A stretch of 64,000 nt of DNA from Pseudomonas sp. N3-W (GTDB lineage Bacteria > Pseudomonadota > Gammaproteobacteria > Pseudomonadales > Pseudomonadaceae): assembly GCF_024970185.1 (NCBI RefSeq), contig NZ_CP103965.1:492001-556000 (forward strand), read 5' to 3'. The first letter of the stretch is position 1; each line of letters begins with the position of its first letter. A program made the translations under genes and the position numbers. Positions 39,351 through 47,901 of the stretch are shown here, piece after piece. The notes under the pieces were generated by a model that did no database searches, was not told where the DNA came from, and saw nothing but the letters and a program-made list of their open reading frames with translations.

Positions 39351-41447
39351 ATGTCCGCGCCACGTTTCACGTTGACCCTGGAAGGCATTCAGAATGACCT
39401 CAAGGTGCTTGAATTCACGGGCAGGGAAGCGATCAGCCAGCCCTATCGCTTTGAGTTGAAGCTGGTCTGTGACAGGCCAGACCTGGACCTGGAAAGCCTG
39501 CTGCATCGTCAGGCCTTTCTGAGTTTTGATGGGCAGAGTTGCGGTATTCACGGTCAGGTTTATCGCGTTGGGCAAGGGGATTGCGGTAAACGTCTGACGC
39601 ACTATCAGGTCAGCCTCGTCCCGTATCTGACGTACCTCGGCCAGCGCATCAATCAGCGGATCTTCCAGCACAAAAGCGTGCCGGCGATCATCGCGCACAT
39701 CCTCAAGGACCACGGCATCCAGCGCGATGCATTCGAGTTTCAGCTCGGCAGCGACTACCCCGAGCGCGAGTACTGCGTCCAGTACGCCGAAAGCGATCTG
39801 GCGTTTGTCCAGCGGCTGTGTGCCGAGATCGGCATCCACTATCACTTCCGGCACAGCCCCGACGGGCATTTGCTGGTGTTTGGCGATGACCAGACGGTTT
39901 TTCGCCGGCTGCCCGAGCCCACGCTATATCTGCCTGACAGCGCCACGGCGGCGAGTGCTCCGGCGATCAAGCGTTTCCATGTGCGCGTGGAAACCCGGAC
40001 GACAGCGGTTGCTCGCCGGGACTACGACTTTCGCAAACCGCGCCTGCAACTTGAAAGTCGCGTCGGCAGCGAGCAGCAGCCGGTACTGGAGGACTATCAA
40101 TTTCCGGGTCAGTTTACTGACCGCGAACAGGGCCGGGATCTGGCCCGGCGAGCGCTGGAACGCCACGCTGCGGATTACCGTCAGGCTGAAGGTCGCAGCG
40201 ATCAATCGGCTTTGCTCAGCGGGCATTTTCTGCAATTGGCCGAGCATCCACGAGACGAATGGAACGAGCTGTGGCTGGTGACCGAAATCGAACACCGTGG
40301 TCGCCAGCCGCAAGTGCTGGAAGAGGAATCAGCTGAGGGTGACGGTGAATTCCAGGGTTATCGCAATACCTTTCTGGCAACGCCGTGGGACGTTTCGTTT
40401 CGTCCGCCCATGGGGCCGGACAAGCCGCGCATGCTCGGCTATCAGCCCGGCGTGGTCACAGGTCCCGGCGACAGCGAAATCCACTGTGATGAATACGGCC
40501 GGGTCAAAGTCCAGCTCGCCTGGGATCGCGAGGGCCAGTTCAACGAGCATTCCAGTTGCTGGCTGCGGGTCGCTACCGGTTGGGCCCACGACCGCTATGG
40601 CAGCGTGCTGATACCACGGGTCGGCATGGAGGTGCTGGTGGGTTTTGTTGATGCCGATGCCGACAAACCCCTGGTGATGGGCTGTCTGCCCAACGCCGCA
40701 AACCCGGTGCCGCTGAACCTGCCCGCCGACAAGACCCGCAGTATTTTCCGCACACGCAGCAGCCCCGATAGCGGCGGTTATAACGAAGTGCGTATCGAGG
40801 ATCGCAAGGGCGCCGAGGAAATTTACCTGCGCGCCCAGCGAAACTGGACTCAGCACGTACGCAACGATTTACACGTCCAGGTCGGCAGTCAACGCAACAC
40901 CGTCATCGGTGGCGTCGAAGGGGTGGATGCCAGCGACAACTTGCACGTTCACGGTAACCGCCACATTAAAGTCAGCACCCATACGACCAAGGCCAGTGGG
41001 GAATTCCACGTCAGTGCCAACGAACAAGTCGTGATCGAAGGCGGGGTTGCCGCCACCCTTCAGGCGGGCGGACACTGGATCAACATCACCCCGCTGGGGA
41101 TTTTCAGCAGCGTGCCGATCATGGTCGGTGGCGTGCCGATACCGACCATGGGCTCGCCGCAAATAACGCCTGTCCCGCTCAGTACCGCGCAGATTCAAAG
41201 CCTGAAAAGCCCGGCGCCGTTCTGTGAGGAGTGCGAGCGCTGCAAGCAAGGGTTATGTCCGACGCCGAGTGCACCGGGCGATACGCCGATGGCTTCAACC
41301 GTTGAGCCGGGCTTTCACATCGTCGAGCAGGGGATGTCTCGGTCTGCGCTGGAGTCGATATTGTTTGCCCAGCCAGAGCCGGCGGTGCTGGAGAAATTCA
41401 GAAGCCTTAATCCGCAACTCCCCAATTTGCCAAACCTGGGCAGTTGA
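39351..41447 (+). CDS. vgrG: Type VI secretion spike protein VgrG with LysM-like C-terminal tail
   Basis: A 698-residue VgrG. Residues about 1-350 are the gp27-like base, 380-480 the gp5 OB-fold (SEIHCDEYGRVKVQLAWDRE), and 500-600 the beta-helix needle region. After this comes an extension: a cysteine cluster CEECERCKQGLC (Cys625, 628, 631, 636) and a LysM-like stretch GFHIVEQGMSRSALESILF (from about 654). Such tails recruit a cargo effector, and the next frame overlaps the vgrG stop by three bases. No other T6SS structural gene is in the window, so this is an orphan spike island. A hairpin (39312-39338) sits just before the start. Confidence 0.95.
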   Translation: MSAPRFTLTLEGIQNDLKVLEFTGREAISQPYRFELKLVCDRPDLDLESLLHRQAFLSFDGQSCGIHGQVYRVGQGDCGKRLTHYQVSLVPYLTYLGQRINQRIFQHKSVPAIIAHILKDHGIQRDAFEFQLGSDYPEREYCVQYAESDLAFVQRLCAEIGIHYHFRHSPDGHLLVFGDDQTVFRRLPEPTLYLPDSATAASAPAIKRFHVRVETRTTAVARRDYDFRKPRLQLESRVGSEQQPVLEDYQFPGQFTDREQGRDLARRALERHAADYRQAEGRSDQSALLSGHFLQLAEHPRDEWNELWLVTEIEHRGRQPQVLEEESAEGDGEFQGYRNTFLATPWDVSFRPPMGPDKPRMLGYQPGVVTGPGDSEIHCDEYGRVKVQLAWDREGQFNEHSSCWLRVATGWAHDRYGSVLIPRVGMEVLVGFVDADADKPLVMGCLPNAANPVPLNLPADKTRSIFRTRSSPDSGGYNEVRIEDRKGAEEIYLRAQRNWTQHVRNDLHVQVGSQRNTVIGGVEGVDASDNLHVHGNRHIKVSTHTTKASGEFHVSANEQVVIEGGVAATLQAGGHWINITPLGIFSSVPIMVGGVPIPTMGSPQITPVPLSTAQIQSLKSPAPFCEECERCKQGLCPTPSAPGDTPMASTVEPGFHIVEQGMSRSALESILFAQPEPAVLEKFRSLNPQLPNLPNLGS

Positions 41448-41908
41448 TTGTCCTCAGCGATCCGCGCAATACGCAGTGCACTCGCGAAGAGGCGTTGCTG
41501 ATGGAGGCCGCGCAGAAAGTTGATGCGGCGCTTGAACCTTTGGGCGATGCCGAGGCTGAGTTTATGACTCGTCATCATGGTGAGATTCAATCCTTTCTTT
41601 CGCAGGGCTCGACAGGCGTTGGCATTGGTTCGGCGATGTTCGGCAAGCACTTGGGCAACTTGAAAGAGACCCTTGTAGAACTTGAAAACTTGCATAAACG
41701 CACCTTTGACAAATACGGAAAACTCCAAGGCGCTGACTTCTTTAACAAGCGTAAAAAGCTGATGGGGCGGCTTGATAGCAGCCTTGGTCCATTGACACCT
41801 GATTGCGGCCGTCAACATGCGTCCGTAAGATCAGTTGCGGCGGCTGTGCGCGGGCACGCTTCGGTGTGGTCGAGTTCTCTGGTCTCGATATTCCTACCCC
41901 GTGCATAG
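41444..41908 (+). pseudogene. Truncated VgrG-linked cargo effector
   Basis: Starting at TTG 41444 overlapping the vgrG stop, the frame reads MIVLSDPRNTQCTREEALLM and continues helical to LMGRLDSSLGPL near 41800. These first 119 or so residues look like the N-terminal part of a cargo protein that I recall downstream of VgrG genes in Pseudomonas. After that the frame enters sequence belonging to the C4-like leader, so the remaining residues (to 41908) look spurious. The expected C-terminal toxic region and an immunity gene are absent. I did not recognise a catalytic motif. It could also be a short intact chaperone/adaptor, but that seems less likely. Confidence 0.6.
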
Positions 41909-41962
41909 CTGCCACCCAAGCCTGTAGGAAGGCCGATGGTAGCCACCGTTTACTACCAGAGG
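41839..41962 (+). ncRNA. C4 antisense RNA-like leader
   Basis: A closing stem (41839-41845 with 41907-41913, one GU pair) encloses a hairpin whose stem TCGAG/CTCGA (41870-41874, 41884-41888) presents the loop TTCTCTGGT. That loop (CTCTGGT, 41877-41883) is perfectly complementary to ACCAGAG (41955-41961), the Shine-Dalgarno region of the next gene. A second segment, TTCCTAC (41891-41897), is perfectly complementary to GTAGGAA (41924-41930). The nested a'/a and b'/b pairs reproduce the architecture of phage P1-type C4 RNA. The family assignment is from the pattern, not from a covariance search. Confidence 0.55.
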
Positions 41963-42033
41963 TTTCAATAACGAAAGATCTTCATCCCGATTCACCCTAC
42001 AAAAAACCAACCCCGCCCCCCGAAAACCGCTTC

Positions 42034-42294
42034 ATGGCGCTCACCAGCAATTGCGATGACATGCCTACCCTGTTCGTCGATACCCAAGCGCCGCTCGATG
42101 TTTTGTATGACGCAGCCAGCTATCGAATTCTCGCCGTCACCCAGGTGATGGAGAACCTGTCGATGCGTGGCTCGATCGAGTGTCAGTCGTTCATCCTTAG
42201 CGACTTTGCCTTGCTCTGCGCCATTCCGTTGCGGGATGGGTGTGATGTGCTGGATGTAATTGGACGGCGGTTGCGGGCTCGTTATCCGGAATAG
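42034..42294 (+). CDS. Small protein of unknown function downstream of the C4-like leader
   Basis: A protein of 86 residues from ATG 42034 (MALTSNCDDMPTLFVDTQ), or 108 residues if translation begins at ATA 41968 (reading ITKDLHPDSPYKKPTPPP). The second option has CAGAGG five bases upstream, whereas 42034 has no convincing ribosome site, so the ATG may be internal. It resembles small Pseudomonas-specific proteins (DUF3077/DUF6124-like) with a proline-rich start and a helical core (DAASYRILAVTQVMENLSM). I do not know the function. The leader would control its translation. Confidence 0.6.
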   Translation: MALTSNCDDMPTLFVDTQAPLDVLYDAASYRILAVTQVMENLSMRGSIECQSFILSDFALLCAIPLRDGCDVLDVIGRRLRARYPE

Positions 42295-42302
42295 CGACGA
42301 GG

Positions 42303-43055
42303 GGCCTTTGTGGCGAGGGAGCTTGCTCCCGTTCGGCTGCGTAGCAGTCGTGAAACCAGGCGCTGCTGTTTACCTGACGAATCCGGGGTGCTGGTTTTGG
42401 GGCTGCTGTGCAGCCCAGCGGGAGCAAGCTCCCTCGCCACAGGTTTTGGTTGGCCGGGATGTCCTGGGGCTGCTGCGCAGCCCAGCGGGAGCAAGCTCCC
42501 TCGCCACAGGTTTTGGTTGGCCGGGATGTCCTGGGGCTGCTGCGTAGCCCAGCGGGAGCAAGCTCCCTCGCCACAGGTTTTGGTTGGCCGGGATGTCCTG
42601 GGGCTGCTGCGTAGCCCAGCGGGAGCAAGCTCCCTCGCCACAGGTTTTGGTTGGCCGGGATGTCCTGGGGCTGCTGCGCAGCCCAGCGGGAGCAAGCTCC
42701 CTCGTCACAGGTTTTGGTTGGCCGGGATGTCCTGGGGCTGCTGCGCAGCCCAGCGGGAGCAAGCTCCCTCGCCACAGGTTTTGGTTGGCCGGGATGTCCT
42801 GGGGCTGCTGCGTAGCCCAGCGGGAGCAAGCTCCCTCGCCACAGGTTTTGGTTGGCCGGGATGTCCTGGGGCTGCTGCGCAGCCCAGCGGGAGCAAGCTC
42901 CCTCGCCACAGGTTTTGGTTGGCCGGGATGTCCTGGGGCTGCTGCGCAGCCCAGCGGGAGCAAGCTCCCTCGCCACAGGTTTTGGTTGGCCGGGATGTCC
43001 TGGGGCTGCTGCGCAGCCCAACGGGGGCAAGCCCCCTCGCCATAAGGGCAAGGTC
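42303..43055. repeat. Tandem array of 67-bp REP-containing units
   Basis: Nine complete 67-base units start at 42411, 42478, 42545, 42612, 42679, 42746, 42813, 42880 and 42947, with a diverged tenth core at 43014-43045 and a diverged inverted REP at 42308-42345. Each unit holds the REP core GGGAGCAAGCTCCCTCGCCA and a spacer with GGTTGGCCGGGATGTCCTGG. Units differ at few positions: the first base of the unit is C or T, and unit five has CTCGTCA instead of CTCGCCA. Since 67 is not divisible by three, open frames across it have no coding meaning. The array fills the gap 42295-43178. Confidence 0.95.
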
Positions 43056-43057
43056 AA

Positions 43058-43078
43058 AAGATCGCAGCCTTCGGCAGC
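43058..43078 (+). repeat. Solitary copy of a 21-nt repeat also forming the palindrome at 47820-47893
   Basis: The 21-mer beginning AAGATCGCAGCCTTCGGC here is identical to the left arm at 47820-47840. It lies 101 bases upstream of rlmJ and immediately past the REP array. Confidence 0.8.
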
Positions 43079-43178
43079 TCCTGCGGGGTGTGTGGTTGCC
43101 TGGAATGGCCGCTCAGCCGCGAACCCCTGACGTTCGGTGCGCTTCAAGGTAAACTTCCCGCCCTGCGCAGGAGCAATC

Positions 43179-44015
43179 ATGAATTATCGTCACGCCTTCC
43201 ATGCCGGCAATCACGCCGATGTGTTCAAACACCTGACTTTGACCCGCCTCATCGCCCTGATGTCGCGCAAGGAGCAGCCGTTTGCCTATCTCGACACTCA
43301 CGCCGGCATTGGTCTGTATGACCTGCAGGGCGATCAGGCGAGCCGTACCGGTGAGTACCTGGAAGGCATTGCGCGCTTGTGGGATCAGCCCGATCTGCCG
43401 GCGCTGACTGCCGACTACATGAAGGTGCTGCACGACATGAACCCGGACGGCCAGTTGCGCTACTACCCGGGTTCGCCGGAACTGGCGCGGCGTCTGACGC
43501 GGCCGCAGGATCGGCTGATGCTCAACGAGAAACACCCCGAAGATGGCCTGCTGCTCAAGGACAACATGGGGGGTGATCGTCGGGTGAAAGTTCACCTTGG
43601 CGAAGGCTGGCATGTGCCGCGGGCAATGTTGCCGGTGCAGGAGAAGCGGGCGGTGATGTTGATTGATCCGCCGTTCGAGCAGCTCGACGAGATGCAGCGT
43701 TGTGCAGCGTCGCTCAAAGAGGCGATTGGTCGGATGCGCCAAACCGTGGCGGCGATCTGGTATCCGGTGAAGGACCAGCGCATGTTGCGCCGTTTCTATC
43801 AGGACCTGGCCGGCACGGGCGCGCCGAAGTTGTTGCGGGTGGAGTTGCTGGTGCATCCGTTGGACACGCCGAACAGCCTGAACGGCTCGGGCCTGGCGAT
43901 TGCCAACCCGCCGTGGGGTCTGGAAGAGGAATTGCGTGAATTGCTGCCGTGGTTGTCCAAGAAGTTGGGACAGACCCAGGGTGGGTGGCAGATGGATTGG
44001 TTGATTGCCGAATAA
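43179..44015 (+). CDS. rlmJ: 23S rRNA m6A2030 methyltransferase RlmJ
   Basis: A 278-residue SAM-dependent RNA methyltransferase that methylates N6 of A2030 in 23S rRNA. Family marks are the N-terminus MNYRHAFHAGNHADVFKH, the SAM-binding LDTHAGIGLYDLQ and the catalytic-type motif DPPFE (LIDPPFEQL). CAGGAG lies about six bases before ATG 43179, and a longer in-frame start at 43137 is rejected. Same neighbour order (msrA next, dipA after) as in P. aeruginosa. Confidence 0.95.
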   Translation: MNYRHAFHAGNHADVFKHLTLTRLIALMSRKEQPFAYLDTHAGIGLYDLQGDQASRTGEYLEGIARLWDQPDLPALTADYMKVLHDMNPDGQLRYYPGSPELARRLTRPQDRLMLNEKHPEDGLLLKDNMGGDRRVKVHLGEGWHVPRAMLPVQEKRAVMLIDPPFEQLDEMQRCAASLKEAIGRMRQTVAAIWYPVKDQRMLRRFYQDLAGTGAPKLLRVELLVHPLDTPNSLNGSGLAIANPPWGLEEELRELLPWLSKKLGQTQGGWQMDWLIAE

Positions 44016-44025
44016 GCCTATTGAT

Positions 44026-44160
44026 CTGTGGCGAGGGAGCTGGCTCGCGCTGGGGCGCGAAGCGGCCCTGAAATCGGTATCGATGTTCTTGCAGTAAGAA
44101 CCCGGATACCGGTTTCACGACTGCTTCGCAGCCGAGCGGGAGCCAGCTCCCTCGCCACAG
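44026..44160. repeat. Long REPIN between convergent rlmJ and msrA
   Basis: GTGGCGAGGGAGCTGGCTCG (44028 onward) and its inverted partner GAGCCAGCTCCCTCGCCAC (near 44140-44158) flank a spacer with GCGAAGCGGCCC and GACTGCTTCGCAGCC. It likely ends both transcripts. Confidence 0.85.
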
Positions 44161-44173
44161 GTAATGCGTTGAA

Positions 44174-44821
44174 TCAGATCGGGCACGTCACGCCTGTACC
44201 GCCAATCCCGCAATAGCCTTCAGGGTTCTTGGCCAGGTACTGCTGGTGGTACGCCTCGGCGAAGTAGAAGGTCGGGGCTTCTTCGATTTCGGTGGTGATG
44301 GTGCCTTTGCCGGCCTTGGTCAACTCGGCCTGGAACACCTGCTCGCTGTGCTTGGCGGCGGCCAGCTGAGTCGGGTTGGTGGCGTAGATCACCGAGCGGT
44401 ACTGAGTGCCGATGTCATTGCCCTGGCGCATGCCCTGGGTTGGGTTGTGCAGTTCCCAGAACATCTTCAGCAGTTCTTCGTAGCTGACTTTTGCCGGTTC
44501 GTAGACCACCAGCACGGCTTCGGTGTGGCCGGTCAGGCCCGAGCAGACTTCTTCATAAGTCGGGTTCGGGGTAAAGCCGCCGGCGTAACCTACAGCCGTA
44601 CTGACCACGCCCTCGCGCTGCCAGAATTTGCGTTCCGCGCCCCAGAAGCAGCCCAGGCCAAAAATTGCGAAATCCACATCAGTGACGAACGGGCCCAGCA
44701 GCGGGGCGTCGTGGACGAAGTGTTTTTCCGGCACGCTCATTGGGGTTTCGCGGCCAGGCAGAGCTTGTTCTTTAGTCGGTAGCACGTTTTTGTTCACCAG
44801 AATTTCCGAGCGCAGAACCAT
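44174..44821 (-). CDS. msrA: Peptide methionine-S-sulfoxide reductase MsrA
   Basis: A 215-residue MsrA that repairs methionine-S-sulfoxide in proteins using thioredoxin-derived electrons. The nucleophilic Cys is in [14 protein letters not shown]; other conserved segments are [21 protein letters not shown] and YRSVIYAT, and the C-terminal resolving region is [13 protein letters not shown]. The N-terminus (about 45 residues before the core) is typical of gammaproteobacterial MsrA. Convergent with rlmJ. Confidence 0.96.
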   Translation of the reverse strand: MVLRSEILVNKNVLPTKEQALPGRETPMSVPEKHFVHDAPLLGPFVTDVDFAIFGLGCFWGAERKFWQREGVVSTAVGYAGGFTPNPTYEEVCSGLTGHTEAVLVVYEPAKVSYEELLKMFWELHNPTQGMRQGNDIGTQYRSVIYATNPTQLAAAKHSEQVFQAELTKAGKGTITTEIEEAPTFYFAEAYHQQYLAKNPEGYCGIGGTGVTCPI

Positions 44822-44902
44822 GATCAGTCCCCTCAGTCAGGTTGGAATGTAGATGCACAGAGTGTCAGTGTGCCTAATAGCGGTCAGTTACGCACTACCC
44901 GG

Positions 44903-44928
44903 GTGGGAGCGAGCAGGCTCGCTCCCAC
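44903..44928. repeat. Single REP palindrome between msrA and dipA
   Basis: GTGGGAGCGAG and CTCGCTCCCAC arms around CAGG, just downstream of the dipA stop (44942) and upstream of msrA. Confidence 0.85.
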
Positions 44929-44941
44929 AGGGAGGCGGTTG

Positions 44942-47635
44942 TCAGGCGATTGGCCCACGCGGGTAGCGTCTGAGCTTTTCGATCAGCTCGCAGCCTGGTA
45001 TTGGCCGGTCGAACAGGTAGCCCTGGCCGACGTCGCAACGGTGACGGCGCAGGAAGGCCAACTGCTCGGAAGTTTCGATGCCTTCGGCGACGACCTTGAG
45101 TTTCAGGTTGTGGGCCATGGCGATCACCGCCGAGGTGATTTCCATGTCGTCCTGGTTGTCCGGGATTTCGTGGATGAAGCTGCGATCGATCTTGATGATG
45201 TCGATCGGGAATTTTTTCAGGTAACTGAGCGACGAGTAACCAGTGCCGAAGTCGTCCATGGCCAGCGTCAGGCCCAGGCGCTTGAGCTGGTCGAGCTGCA
45301 AGTGGGTGTCTTCGGTGGCTTCCAGCAGCAGGCCTTCGGTCAGTTCCAGCTCCAGCAGTTTCGCCGGCAGGGCTTCTTCCTTGAGGATGTTGGCGATGGA
45401 CGCCACCAGGTCCGGGTCGGAGAACTGCTTGGGTGACAGGTTGATCGCCACTTGCAGATTGCCCAGGCCGGCGGCGGTCAGGTCTTTGCTCATGCGGCAG
45501 GCCTGGCGGGCGATCCATTTGCCGATGGGGATGATCAGGCCGGTTTCTTCGGCGACGCTGATGAACTGGTCCGGACGGATCATGCCCTTTTCCGGGTGGT
45601 TCCAGCGCAGCAAGGCTTCCATGCCCAGCAGGCGGCCGCTGCGCAGGCACAGCTTGGGCTGATAGAACACGTCCAGCTCGTTCTGGGTCAGGGCGCGGCG
45701 CAGGTTGTTCTCCACGAACAGTTTGTAGCTGGCCTCGGCGTTCAGTGCTTCGGTGAACACCTGGACCTGATGCTTGCCGTTGGCCTTGGCCTTGTGCAGC
45801 GCCAGGCCGGCGTTGCGCATCAGGGTTTGCGGGTCGCGCCCGTGCAGCGGTGCGCAGGCCAGGCCCACGGAGCCGGTGACGCTGATCAGCTGGTTGTCGA
45901 CGAACATCGGTTTGTCGAGGGTCGCCAGCAACTGGTTGGCAATTTGCTGGCCGGTCGGCAGGTCGGTGTTGTCCAGCAGCACGGCGAATTCGTTACTGGC
46001 AAAACGCGCCAGGCTACCGCTCGGGCTCAGGCTGTTACGCAGGCGCCGGGCGAGGCTGATCAGCAGCTTGTCGCCGGTCTGGTGACCGAGGCTGTCGTTG
46101 ATCCGCTTGAAGTTGTCGATGTCCACCAGCAACAAGCTGATCGGCGTGTCGGTGTCGTGGGCAAAACGCTCGTCGAGGTTGCGGATGAACGCCGGCCGGT
46201 TGCCCAGGTTGGTCAGGTTGTCGGTGTAGGCCAGGCGCTCGATGCGCTGCTGGGCGAGCTTGGTCTGGGTGATGTCTTCGTAGATGCCGATGTAATGGGT
46301 CAGCTCGCGGTTGTCACCATAGACCTTGGAAATCGACAACTGGCCCCAGTACGGTTCGAGGTTTTTGCGCCGACTCTTGAATTCGCCCTGCCAGCTGTTG
46401 CTCTTGGCCAGCGCCGAGGGCGCGTCGAACAGCAGTTCGCTGAGGTTCTCCAGGGCCGGCAGTTCCGACAGCCGCTGGCCGTGGACTTCTTCGGTGGTGT
46501 ACTGGGTGATCGCGGTGAAGCTCGGGTTGACGTACTCGACCACGCCGTCGCAATTGACCAGCAAAAAGGCGTTGGCGCTTTGCTCCACGGCACGCTGGAA
46601 CAGGTGCAGGGCGCTGGTGGCGGTTCGGCGGTTGTGATTGTTGATGACCTGGGCGAACTGATCGGCCAGCTCACCGGCAAAGGCAATTTCATCGGACTGC
46701 CAGGCGCGGGTCGCACCGGTCTGCTCCAGGCACAGGACGCCGACCACCTGGCCGTCGACGCGGATGCTGGCGTCGAGCATGGCGTTGACGTCACGCGGGC
46801 GCAGGCTCTCGGCCATGTCGCGGGTACGTGGGTCGCGGATGGCGTTGTGGGCGTCGATGGCGCGGCTGCTTTGCAGCGCTTCCAGATAGTCCGGGAAGTC
46901 GGCGACGTTGATGATTTCCGGCATTTGATAATCGCCGGTGGCGCGGTGGTACGCCGAAATCGGTACCAGCAGCGAGCCTTCGAGATTCCACAGGCTGGCG
47001 CAGTCGATTTCGTAGATGTCGCAGGCGCTGCGGGTGATCAGTTCGGCGGCTTCTTGCAGGGAGTTGCCGGAGCTGTAGCGCTGGCGGGTCAGCAGCAGGA
47101 TCAAGTCCTGCTGGGCACGCACGCGGTCCAGGTGCTGGAGTTGTTCCTGTTGGGCGCGCTGGTTGAGCTCCAGTGCGATTTGCAGGCGCGAGTTCTGGGT
47201 TTCCAGGTCCAGCGCCGGCAGCAGCGGTTCACCCTCGAACAGGCCGTCGACGACCAGCAGGTAGCCGCGCAGCAGGTGTCGATTGTGTTGTTTGTAGGCT
47301 TCGCCCAGCTCCAGCAGGCTCAAGGTGCCGGCGGCAGTGTGCAGGGTGTAGCGGATCAGGTAGTGCGGGCTTTGGGTGAGTTGTTGCTGGATCGCGTCAT
47401 GCAGCTGATAGCGCGCTTCGGGCTCCATCAGGCTGGCGTAGGGCGAGCCGACCAGCGCGCAGAGCTCCACGGCCGGCTGGCCGAACTGGCGTTCGCAATT
47501 GGGGTCGAGAAACAGCAGCGCCCAGCTCGCTTCATTCAGCCGTTCGAAACGCAGCATGCCGAGCCGCGAGGGCACAGGCAACTGCGTCACTACCTCGGCC
47601 ACCATACGGCTGGTGGCATCGGGTTGGCTTTTCAT
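44942..47635 (-). CDS. dipA: Cyclic-di-GMP phosphodiesterase DipA (PAS-GAF-PAS-GGDEF-EAL)
   Basis: An 897-residue signalling protein. Order: N-terminal PAS-like region, GAF (about 200-370), PAS (about 375-490, YVNPSFTAITQYTTEEV), GGDEF (about 500-650) and EAL (about 660-895). The GGDEF loop reads FASNEFAVLLD, so the cyclase site is degenerate, while the EAL site is complete: EALLRW, LELTEGLLLE, DDFGTGYSSLSYLKK, KIDRSFI and VAEGIET. It should hydrolyse c-di-GMP and promote biofilm dispersal, as for P. aeruginosa DipA, which also has ASNEF. The start at 47635 is chosen for family length, although the ribosome site is weak. Confidence 0.93.
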   Translation of the reverse strand: MKSQPDATSRMVAEVVTQLPVPSRLGMLRFERLNEASWALLFLDPNCERQFGQPAVELCALVGSPYASLMEPEARYQLHDAIQQQLTQSPHYLIRYTLHTAAGTLSLLELGEAYKQHNRHLLRGYLLVVDGLFEGEPLLPALDLETQNSRLQIALELNQRAQQEQLQHLDRVRAQQDLILLLTRQRYSSGNSLQEAAELITRSACDIYEIDCASLWNLEGSLLVPISAYHRATGDYQMPEIINVADFPDYLEALQSSRAIDAHNAIRDPRTRDMAESLRPRDVNAMLDASIRVDGQVVGVLCLEQTGATRAWQSDEIAFAGELADQFAQVINNHNRRTATSALHLFQRAVEQSANAFLLVNCDGVVEYVNPSFTAITQYTTEEVHGQRLSELPALENLSELLFDAPSALAKSNSWQGEFKSRRKNLEPYWGQLSISKVYGDNRELTHYIGIYEDITQTKLAQQRIERLAYTDNLTNLGNRPAFIRNLDERFAHDTDTPISLLLVDIDNFKRINDSLGHQTGDKLLISLARRLRNSLSPSGSLARFASNEFAVLLDNTDLPTGQQIANQLLATLDKPMFVDNQLISVTGSVGLACAPLHGRDPQTLMRNAGLALHKAKANGKHQVQVFTEALNAEASYKLFVENNLRRALTQNELDVFYQPKLCLRSGRLLGMEALLRWNHPEKGMIRPDQFISVAEETGLIIPIGKWIARQACRMSKDLTAAGLGNLQVAINLSPKQFSDPDLVASIANILKEEALPAKLLELELTEGLLLEATEDTHLQLDQLKRLGLTLAMDDFGTGYSSLSYLKKFPIDIIKIDRSFIHEIPDNQDDMEITSAVIAMAHNLKLKVVAEGIETSEQLAFLRRHRCDVGQGYLFDRPIPGCELIEKLRRYPRGPIA

Positions 47636-47819
47636 GGAGGGAAACTCGCTTCGAATATGCTGATCGCGCCGGGCTCTCGCCCTCTTTACTGTTGCCTGCG
47701 GCAAGGTTGCATCATTGCGGCACTGACTGACAAGAGAGATGAAGGCCAAGTGCTATAAGAATATGTCGGCAGGAGACGGGATTTCTCCAGTGTGGCCGTA
47801 AAGTAATCTCCCGGTCCTG

Positions 47820-47893
47820 AAGATCGCAGCCTTCGGCAGCTCTCGCATTGAGATGGCGTACACCCTGTAGGCGCTGCCGAAGGCTGCGATCTT
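47820..47893. repeat. Inverted repeat with 21-nt arms downstream of phoD-type gene
   Basis: The arms 47820-47840 and 47873-47893 are perfect complements (core GATCGCAGCCTTCGGCAGC) around a 32-base loop, and the second arm is followed by TTT on the plus strand. It occupies the gap between dipA and the phosphatase gene and may end the phosphatase transcript. Confidence 0.85.
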
Positions 47894-47901
47894 TTGCCCT
47901 T

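Noticed and set aside
42411..43045. CRISPR array
   Set aside because: The spacers between repeat cores are identical rather than unique, the unit is a REP, and no cas genes are near.
42310..43152. Long open frames across the 67-bp array on both strands
   Set aside because: They encode the same repeated peptide in shifting frames and arise from a stop-poor tandem repeat; no ribosome site or family similarity.
45452..47758. Antisense 768-residue frame opposite dipA
   Set aside because: No domain features, Gly/Gln/Val-rich shadow of a GGDEF-EAL gene with fully conserved motifs.
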